Part shown: positions 1 to 4,817 of the stretch, piece by piece
Layout: each line of letters begins with the position of its first letter
How positions within the stretch are numbered: the stretch's first letter is position 1
Assembly (NCBI GenBank): GCA_013202635.1
Contig: JABMRO010000687.1
Location: 1 to 7,152 of the forward strand
DNA from: Planctomycetota bacterium
GTDB lineage: Bacteria > Planctomycetota > Phycisphaerae > Sedimentisphaerales > Anaerobacaceae
Direction of reading: 5' to 3'
Length of the DNA stretch: 7,152 nucleotides
Notes under the pieces: model-generated
Seen by the model: only the letters and a program-made list of their open reading frames with translations
Told to the model about the DNA's origin: nothing
The model's database searches: none
Program-made: the position numbers and the translations under genes

Positions 1-97
1 CTGCTCACCTGACTCGCAGCAGGGGAATGTGTGCTTACTTGCTTTTCTGCCGGGGGCTTTTTAGCCTTCATTAAATAGTCAATTTTCAATAGTAAAT

Positions 98-119
98 ATT
101 TAATCCGGAGGATTTAAAT
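98..119 (+). promoter_or_regulatory. Inverted repeat covering the Shine-Dalgarno and start of a small ORF
   Basis: The left arm ATTTAATCC (98-106) is complementary to GGATTTAAAT (110-119) apart from one bulged base, with a GGA loop. The right arm includes part of the GGAGGA Shine-Dalgarno-like run (107-112) and the first two bases of the ATG at 118. As RNA this would fold over the ribosome site. As DNA it is an AT-rich near-palindrome that could bind a protein. The function is unknown, and the GGAGG may be only a by-product of the symmetry. Confidence 0.35.
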
Positions 120-255
120 GGCTGCCGAAGCCCAAATCCCCAATACACAATCCTGCCCTGAGCGAAATCGAAGGGACGACATACAATGCAAATCTACGAA
201 AGATTACGTACGAATTTATCAGCTTTTTATGCAAAACAAACCCAAAGTCAAGTAG
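118..255 (+). CDS. Possible small protein of 45 residues, unrecognised
   Basis: The ORF starts at an ATG that sits 5 bases after GGAGGA (107-112), a stronger Shine-Dalgarno than any of the large genes here has, and it ends at a TAG at 253-255. The product begins MAAEAQIPNTQS and ends QLFMQNKPKVK. It is basic and polar, with two cysteines (13 and 24), no hydrophobic segment and no domain I recognise. Against its being a gene, the second half lies in the same Lys/Asn/Pro-rich repetitive DNA as the rest of the leader, the 20-base element at 156-175 runs through it, and the ribosome site lies in an inverted repeat. It is separated from the operon promoter by about 175 bases. Treat it as a candidate only. 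Confidence 0.22.
   Translation: MAAEAQIPNTQSCPERNRRDDIQCKSTKDYVRIYQLFMQNKPKVK
156..175. repeat. 20-base CCCTGAGCGA-type dispersed element
   Basis: The sequence CCCTGAGCGAAATCGAAGGG has complementary ends (CCCT/AGGG) and closely resembles the CCTGAGCGAAGTCGAAGG motif that I recall as scattered between genes in many environmental bacterial genomes. Only one copy is present in this window, so its repeat nature cannot be shown here and rests on memory of the motif. Confidence 0.35.
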
Positions 256-327
256 GCGAAAAATAACGTAAGCTCTTTTGCGACAAGTAAATACGAGTAA
301 ATGGACATTTGGTGAAATCGGAAAAAC

Positions 328-421
328 AAAGCCAAACAAACCCAAAACAAAGCCAATTTAAGCCAATCAAAGCCAATTTCAAGGCCGATCAAACCCAAAA
401 CAAACCCAATTCAGGCCAACC
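328..421. repeat. Degenerate direct-repeat block, unit about 10 bases (AAAGCCAATT / AAACCCAAAAC)
   Basis: Nine units can be laid end to end: AAAGCCAAAC (328), AAACCCAAAAC (338), AAAGCCAATT (349), TAAGCCAATC (359), AAAGCCAATT (369), AAGGCCGATC (381), AAACCCAAAAC (391), AAACCCAATT (402) and CAGGCCAACC (412). A tenth isolated unit, AAACCCAAAG, lies at 238-247. The period stays at 10 or 11 bases apart from one two-base insert at 379-380. Translated on the + strand the block gives Lys-Thr-Lys-Pro and Lys-Pro-Ile runs, a pattern I recall from spurious 'hypothetical proteins' in planctomycete genomes. It is not a CRISPR: the units are too short and there are no spacers. It ends 10 bases before the -35 box. 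Confidence 0.75.
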
Positions 422-431
422 CACCACAGAC

Positions 432-460
432 TTGAAATCAGGACAATGGTAGAGTAGAAT
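432..460 (+). promoter_or_regulatory. Predicted sigma70-type promoter of the operon
   Basis: TTGAAA (432-437) and TAGAAT (455-460) are separated by exactly 17 bases. Each box differs from consensus at one position (TTGACA, TATAAT). The expected start of transcription is near 466-468, giving an untranslated leader of about 68 bases before the ATG at 535. Its position directly in front of the first gene, on the same strand as all five genes, supports it as the operon promoter. There is no experimental support. Confidence 0.6.
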
Positions 461-470
461 CACCGCGGTG
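461..470. promoter_or_regulatory. Perfect palindrome at the predicted transcription start (operator candidate)
   Basis: CACCGCGGTG is perfectly self-complementary over 10 bases. It begins directly after the -10 box and spans roughly -6 to +4, where a bound repressor would block polymerase. I do not recognise it as the box of a named regulator family, and no regulator gene lies in the window. Its right half also forms the start of the hairpin that follows, so a role in RNA is an alternative. Confidence 0.4.
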
Positions 471-491
471 AGGTATGCTTTGCATCTCACG
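466..491 (+). promoter_or_regulatory. Hairpin in the 5' untranslated leader
   Basis: GTGAG (468-472) pairs with CTCAC (486-490), and ATGC (475-478) pairs with GCAT (482-485) around a TTT loop, leaving GT (473-474) bulged. A further C-G pair (466 with 491) is possible if one G is bulged. No run of T follows, so it is not an intrinsic terminator. Lying at the very 5' end of the predicted transcript, it could stabilise the mRNA or act as a control element. It is too small for a known riboswitch class. Confidence 0.4.
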
Positions 492-534
492 GGGTAATGA
501 TTCGGCAGGAGCAGCAGAACAAAAGGAATAAAAG

Positions 535-3177
535 ATGTGGGAATTTCAATTAGGCAACACTGAGGAGTTAAGGCAACTGAGCGAGCGGCTGGGCGTGAAA
601 ATCGAGGCCATTGACGACGTTTCTATTTTAGCCAAACCCGTACAAGCCGGAGGGCTTGTTATACCGAATTCGTTAGCTGTTCATCCTATGGAGGGCTGCG
701 ACGGAGATTCGCAGGGCCGCCCCGGCAAGTTGACGCTGCGACGATACGAAAGATTCGCAGCAGGCGGCGCGGGTCTGCTGTGGGTCGAGGCGACCGCGGT
801 CGTACCCGAAGGCAGGGCAAATCCGAGACAGTTATGGCTCCATGAAAAAAATAAAGACAGCTTCCGCGCAATGGTTGAAATGATACGGCAGGCGGCAGCC
901 GAGGCCAACGGGCCAAAGTACAGGCCGGCAATGGTGCTGCAGTTGACTCATTCGGGAAGGTACAGCAAGCCGGAAGGTGCGGTGTATCCGATTATCCCCC
1001 AGCGGGACCCTTACCGCGACCCTCTGGTTCCGCAGCAAAAACCCAACCCGGACAGAAGCAGCAGGATACCGGACGACTGGCCACTGGTGACGGATGAGTA
1101 TCTCGATAAGCTCCAGGACGCTTACGTTGAGGCGGCCAGGCTGGCGTTCGAGGTCGGCTTTGATGCGGTGGATATAAAATCATGTCACGGCTATCTGATA
1201 AATGAGCTTTTCGCCTGCCATAAAAGAAAGGGCAGGTACGGCGGGTCGTTCGAGAACCGAACGAGATTTGTTCTTGAAGTTATCGATAAGATTCGCAACG
1301 AGCTCGGAGAAAATTCACAGGTTGTAACCCGCCTCGGTGTTTACGACGCTATACCGTATCCTTACGGCTGGGGTGTGGATAAAGATGATTACACAAAGCC
1401 GGACCTGACAGAGCCGAAGAAACTGATTGGGCTTTTACAACAGCACGGCGTTAACCTGATTAACATTACTATCGCAAATCCGTATTACAACCCGCACGTT
1501 GGCAGGCCCTTCAATGAGACGATAGTCGGCGGTTATGAAGAGCCGGAACATCCGCTGGCGGGCGTAAGCAGGCTCGTTAATATCACCGGTGAAATTCAAA
1601 AGGAGTTTCCCGATATCGCGATTCTGGGCACCGGTTATAGCTGGCTGCGGACATTGTTCGCCAACGTTGGGGCGGCAAACAAAGCCGCCGGTCTGACCAC
1701 ATTGGTCGGTGCCGGCAGGATGGCGTTCGCGTATCCTGATTTCGCCAAAGATATCATAACCAAAGGCAGGATGTACCCGGAGAAGGTCTGTGTAAGCTGC
1801 AGCGCGTGCACGCAGATAATGCGGGACGGTGGAACGACGGGCTGCGTGATACGGGACAATAAAGTTTACGGGCCGATATTCGAACGCGGCAGAATGGGCG
1901 ACAGGGACAACCTGCTTCGGCTGGCTGCATCGTGCCGCAAGTGCCAGGAGCCGACGTGCCAGTTGGGCTGTCCGGCCGGCGTCGATATCCCGAAATTCAT
2001 CAGCCTGTTCCTCGACGGAAATGAAAAAGACGCATACGAAGTTCTACGAGAGAAAAATATATTTCCCGAAGTATGTGCCTGGCTGTGTCCGGTTGAGCAG
2101 CAGTGCGAGGGAAGCTGCCTGCAGGCCTTCATTGGCGATAAGCCCGTAGCCATTGCGGGCATACAAAGGCATCTGGCGGCGCAGGCCAATAAGAACGGCT
2201 GGTCGAAGCTGCAAATGCCCGAAAAAGCGACGGGAAAGAACGTCGCCGTAATCGGCGCAGGCCCGGCAGGACTGGCCTGTGCGGCAAAGCTGCTCGAAGC
2301 GGGACACACCGTGACAATATTCGACAAGAGCAGCCAGTTCGGCGGGATGGTAAAGACCGTAATTCCTCCGGACAGGCAAGGCGACTCATTGAAGAGCGAA
2401 ATCTCGGCTATTTTCACCGATGTTCCGAAAGACAGAATGGTTTTGCGTCTTGGCAAAGAATTAAGCGCTGATTTCAATTTAGATAATATCACTAAAGAGG
2501 GATTTGACGGGCTCTTTATCGGTATGGGTCTTGTGAAATCGGTAAGCATTGGTGATAACACCGTTGACGGTGTTTACAGTTCGATGGAGTTCCTTTCGGC
2601 GGCAAAAGAGAGCGGGAAATTAAAACTGGCAAGCAAAGCTGTCGTGGCGATAGGAGGGGGCAATACTGCAATGGATGTGGCGGTTACGGCCAAACAACTC
2701 GGCGCAAAAGACGTTTATGTTATATACCGCCGTTCCTTCAAAGAGATGCCGGCCTGGAGCGCCGAACGCCAGAGGGCGATAAACGAAGGCGTGCATTTTC
2801 TGATATTGACTCAGCCGCTCGAATATATTTCCGCTAACGGCAAACTGGCGTCAATCAAGGTTTGCCCGACCCGATTAGGTGAGCCGGACGCTTCCGGCAG
2901 GCGCCGCCCTGAACCGATAGAGTCGAGCGCTTACGAGCTTGATATGGACGTTGTGGTCGAGGCCATCGGCCAGAGTCCGCCGGAGCAAATCAGCGAAATC
3001 CTTCCGGGCGTGGAGATGGCAAACGGGCTTATCGAAACGAAGGAAGGTTCACTGGCGACGTCCAGACAGGGAGTCTTCGCCGGCGGCGACCTTGTAAGAG
3101 GGGCATCGACTGTGGTCGCGGCGGTTGCCGACGGGATGAAGGCGGCAGAAGAAATTGATGAATTTCTAAAAACATAA
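535..3177 (+). CDS. NAD(P)H-dependent Old Yellow Enzyme / GltD-type fusion flavoprotein
   Basis: This 880-residue cytoplasmic oxidoreductase probably reduces an activated C=C or related bond with electrons from NAD(P)H. Residues ~30-410 are an FMN TIM barrel of the Old Yellow Enzyme family: QLTHSGR (136-142), CHGYLINELF (217-226), YGGSFENRTRF (235-245), Arg266 and the FMN-phosphate loop GAGR (392-395). Cys419, 422, 425 and 437 form a trimethylamine-dehydrogenase-like 4Fe-4S site. A GltD/dihydropyrimidine-dehydrogenase-type Fe-S domain follows, with C467-x2-C470-x4-C475-x3-C479 and C514-x3-C518-x5-C524-x3-C528. Then come FAD motif GAGPAG (574-579), NAD(P) motif GGGNTAMD (707-714) with Arg732-Arg733 suggesting NADPH, and the FAD-closing GGD (850-852). 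There is no signal peptide. AAAGGA (522-527) sits 7 bases before the ATG. Lys215 replaces the first of the two usual active-site histidines, while His218 remains. The substrate is unknown. Confidence 0.93.
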   Translation: MWEFQLGNTEELRQLSERLGVKIEAIDDVSILAKPVQAGGLVIPNSLAVHPMEGCDGDSQGRPGKLTLRRYERFAAGGAGLLWVEATAVVPEGRANPRQLWLHEKNKDSFRAMVEMIRQAAAEANGPKYRPAMVLQLTHSGRYSKPEGAVYPIIPQRDPYRDPLVPQQKPNPDRSSRIPDDWPLVTDEYLDKLQDAYVEAARLAFEVGFDAVDIKSCHGYLINELFACHKRKGRYGGSFENRTRFVLEVIDKIRNELGENSQVVTRLGVYDAIPYPYGWGVDKDDYTKPDLTEPKKLIGLLQQHGVNLINITIANPYYNPHVGRPFNETIVGGYEEPEHPLAGVSRLVNITGEIQKEFPDIAILGTGYSWLRTLFANVGAANKAAGLTTLVGAGRMAFAYPDFAKDIITKGRMYPEKVCVSCSACTQIMRDGGTTGCVIRDNKVYGPIFERGRMGDRDNLLRLAASCRKCQEPTCQLGCPAGVDIPKFISLFLDGNEKDAYEVLREKNIFPEVCAWLCPVEQQCEGSCLQAFIGDKPVAIAGIQRHLAAQANKNGWSKLQMPEKATGKNVAVIGAGPAGLACAAKLLEAGHTVTIFDKSSQFGGMVKTVIPPDRQGDSLKSEISAIFTDVPKDRMVLRLGKELSADFNLDNITKEGFDGLFIGMGLVKSVSIGDNTVDGVYSSMEFLSAAKESGKLKLASKAVVAIGGGNTAMDVAVTAKQLGAKDVYVIYRRSFKEMPAWSAERQRAINEGVHFLILTQPLEYISANGKLASIKVCPTRLGEPDASGRRRPEPIESSAYELDMDVVVEAIGQSPPEQISEILPGVEMANGLIETKEGSLATSRQGVFAGGDLVRGASTVVAAVADGMKAAEEIDEFLKT

Positions 3178-3183
3178 AATAAG

Positions 3184-3189
3184 AAAGGA
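3184..3189 (+). promoter_or_regulatory. Ribosome binding site that sets the dehydrogenase start
   Basis: AAAGGA lies 8 bases before the ATG at 3198, a normal spacing. A TTG at 3192 in the same frame would lengthen the protein by two residues but is only 2 bases from this site, so the ATG is preferred. Confidence 0.7.
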
Positions 3190-3197
3190 TTTTGAAA

Positions 3198-3995
3198 ATG
3201 GCAGAACGACCCGCAGCAATTGTCACCGGGGCAAGTCGCGGCATCGGAAAAGGCGTCGCAAAAGAATTAGCATCATTAGGATATAATCTCGTAGTTAATC
3301 ATTTTGATTTTAGCGCCGGCGGTAAGCCGGATGAATCGCGCGCGGAACAGACACAAAAAGAACTCACCGAAGCGGGTGCCGAGTGCAAGATTTTACGAGG
3401 TGACGTCAGCAGTGCCGAGGACAGAAGCAGTCTTGTTGCTCTGGCTAAGAGCAAGTTCGGCAGATGCGATATGCTGGTAAATAATGCCGGCGTCGCCCCT
3501 TCGAAACGGATGGACCTTCTCGAAGCAACCGAGGAGAGCTTTGATAGAGTGATGGGAATAAATCTCAAAGGGCCCTACTTTTTGACTCAGCTCGTGGCTA
3601 ACTGGATGGTCGAACAGAAAAAGGCAAATCCCGAGCGGGCGTTTCGGATTGTAAGCACAGGCTCAATCTCGGCATATACCAGCTCGCCGGGACGCGGAGA
3701 GTATTGCGTGAGCAAGGCGGGGATTTCCATGATGACAATGCTGTACGCGGACAGATTGGCTGAATACGGCATCGGGGTATTTGAAATAAGGCCCGGTATC
3801 ATAGAAACGGACATGACCAGTGTGGTTAAGGATAAATATGACAAGCTGATAGCCGAAGGTCTTACTCCGATTAAAAGGTGGGGACAACCGGAAGATATCG
3901 CAAAGGCGGTCGGAACCATCGCGGAAGGCAGGCTCGATTTTTCAACCGGCCAGATAATTAACGTCGATGGCGGCTTTCATTTTAGAAGACTGTAG
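3198..3995 (+). CDS. Short-chain dehydrogenase/reductase, FabG-like (3-ketoacyl-ACP reductase type)
   Basis: This 265-residue classical SDR transfers hydride between NAD(P)H and a keto or hydroxy group. The visible motifs are TGASRGIG (10-17) for the dinucleotide, NNAG (95-98), the catalytic tetrad Asn122, Ser156, Tyr169 and Lys173, PG at 199-200, and the C-terminal INVDGG (254-259). Length and order are normal for the family, with a slightly long loop after the second strand (about 36-50). Sequence alone does not fix the substrate. FabG-like automatic names are common for sugar-acid dehydrogenases, and the neighbouring aldolase and lyase make a sugar or keto-deoxy-uronate substrate (a KduD-like role) more likely than fatty-acid synthesis, since no acyl-carrier gene is nearby. 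It begins 20 bases after the fusion flavoprotein and is followed 9 bases later by the aldolase, so it is surely co-transcribed. Confidence 0.92.
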   Translation: MAERPAAIVTGASRGIGKGVAKELASLGYNLVVNHFDFSAGGKPDESRAEQTQKELTEAGAECKILRGDVSSAEDRSSLVALAKSKFGRCDMLVNNAGVAPSKRMDLLEATEESFDRVMGINLKGPYFLTQLVANWMVEQKKANPERAFRIVSTGSISAYTSSPGRGEYCVSKAGISMMTMLYADRLAEYGIGVFEIRPGIIETDMTSVVKDKYDKLIAEGLTPIKRWGQPEDIAKAVGTIAEGRLDFSTGQIINVDGGFHFRRL

Positions 3996-4004
3996 GGAGT
4001 AATA

Positions 4005-4790
4005 ATGGATATTAAAGATACAATTACGACACTGTTGAAAGACGGCTTCATTCTCGTCTTTAACCAGAACAAGCTCGACATTGTAAGGACGGCCGAGGCA
4101 CTTATGAAGGCGGGCATTAATAATATGGAAGTAACCTGCCGGATAAATAAACCTCTGGAAAAACTCGCACGTCTGCGTAAAGAGCTTCCTGATTTTGCGG
4201 CAGGCACGGCAAGCCTGATTGACTGGCCCGAAATGCTTGATGTCTATAATAAGGCCAATCCGCAGGACCCGCTTCCTTCCGTGCAGCAGGTCGTGGATGC
4301 AGGCGCATGCTATCTTGTCTCGGCGGTCAATTTCAGCGGCGACAGCTATAAGAAGTACGCCGGGCAGTTGCCTATCATACCGGGATGCGGCAGTGCGACC
4401 GAGGTTGTCAGCCAGTTTTCCAAAGGAGCTAATCTGTGTAAAATATTCCCTGCCAAACAGCTCGGCGGGCCGGCCTTTGTCAAGACAATCGACCCGGCTA
4501 TTCATAAAACAATCAGTCTGGTGCCAACGGGCGGAACAAATCCGGGTAACATTCCCGAATATATTAACGCTGGAGTTCTGGTGCTTGGCGGCTCGTTCAG
4601 CATGATTGAAAAGGCAACAATGAATAAAATCATCGACGAGCAGGACTATGATCTTTTGGCTAAAGAGCTGACAATTATTAAACAATTGATAGACAGGCTG
4701 CGAGCGGAAAAATATCCCGATATCGATTTTCCCAAAGCCTCAATCGAACAAATAAGCCGCACAACGGGCAGAAATTTCAATTTTGCATAG
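4005..4790 (+). CDS. KDPG/KHG aldolase-family (Eda-like) class I aldolase, divergent
   Basis: This 261-residue TIM-barrel protein would cleave a 2-keto-3-deoxy sugar acid to pyruvate and an aldehyde through a Schiff base. Family landmarks are MEVTCR (41-46, Glu42 and Arg46), AGT (66-68, Thr68), IPGCGSATE (125-133), KIFPA with the Schiff-base Lys146, PTGG (174-177) and the phosphate-loop-like GGS (195-197). These match Glu45, Arg49, Thr73, Lys133 and Thr161 of the E. coli enzyme in order. It is about 50 residues longer than usual, with roughly 18 extra between Thr68 and Lys146 (around 80-95) and a tail after about 215. SAVNF (106-110) stands where a 'SP' motif is usual. The substrate, phosphorylated or not, is therefore open. 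The Shine-Dalgarno GGGAG (3995-3999) overlaps the last base of the dehydrogenase stop codon, which favours coupled translation. Confidence 0.85.
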   Translation: MDIKDTITTLLKDGFILVFNQNKLDIVRTAEALMKAGINNMEVTCRINKPLEKLARLRKELPDFAAGTASLIDWPEMLDVYNKANPQDPLPSVQQVVDAGACYLVSAVNFSGDSYKKYAGQLPIIPGCGSATEVVSQFSKGANLCKIFPAKQLGGPAFVKTIDPAIHKTISLVPTGGTNPGNIPEYINAGVLVLGGSFSMIEKATMNKIIDEQDYDLLAKELTIIKQLIDRLRAEKYPDIDFPKASIEQISRTTGRNFNFA

Positions 4791-4817
4791 AACCATAAGC
4801 ACATAACAAGATACGAA

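Larger units (their letters stand above)
1..534. other. Gene-poor leader region upstream of the operon
   Basis: This 534-base stretch has no ORF with recognisable protein similarity on either strand. An 81-codon minus-strand ORF crossing 100-345 has no domain and runs through repetitive DNA. What can be seen is a near-palindrome over a possible start codon at 98-119, a small ORF at 118-255, a 20-base element at 156-175, an A-rich block of roughly 10-base repeats at 328-421, and a promoter, palindrome and hairpin at 432-491. Bases 1-97 hold only weak hairpins and may be the 3' flank of a gene to the left. Several reading frames of the 190-430 part give short Lys/Asn/Pro/Gln-rich peptides broken by stops, which looks like repeat DNA and not a decayed gene. 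Confidence 0.7.

Noticed and set aside
1..22. Short inverted repeat CTGCT...AGCAG at the left edge
   Set aside because: It is a five-pair stem with a 12-base loop, cut by the window edge and without a T run, so it is likely chance.
49..66. Possible intrinsic terminator (GCC-GGG-GGC followed by TTTTT, or GGCT-TTTT-AGCC)
   Set aside because: The stems are only 3-4 pairs and alternative pairings compete, which is too weak to call without seeing a gene ending to the left.
100..345. Minus-strand ORF of 81 codons in the leader
   Set aside because: It runs through the repetitive A-rich DNA, has no clear ribosome site and no domain, and opposes the likely direction of the operon.
328..421. CRISPR array
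   Set aside because: The units are about 10 bases and contiguous, with no spacers of constant length and no cas genes nearby.
1866..2561. Minus-strand ORF of 231 codons inside the fusion flavoprotein gene
   Set aside because: It lies wholly antisense to the Fe-S and FAD domains, shows no domain or ribosome site, and its composition follows from the codon use of the sense gene.
3192..3197. TTG start two codons upstream for the dehydrogenase
   Set aside because: It is only 2 bases from the AAAGGA site, whereas the ATG at 3198 has normal spacing and begins a typical SDR N-terminus.
3942..4685. Minus-strand ORF of 247 codons across the aldolase gene
   Set aside because: It is antisense to a well-supported Eda-family gene with conserved catalytic motifs, and the translated product has no recognisable features.
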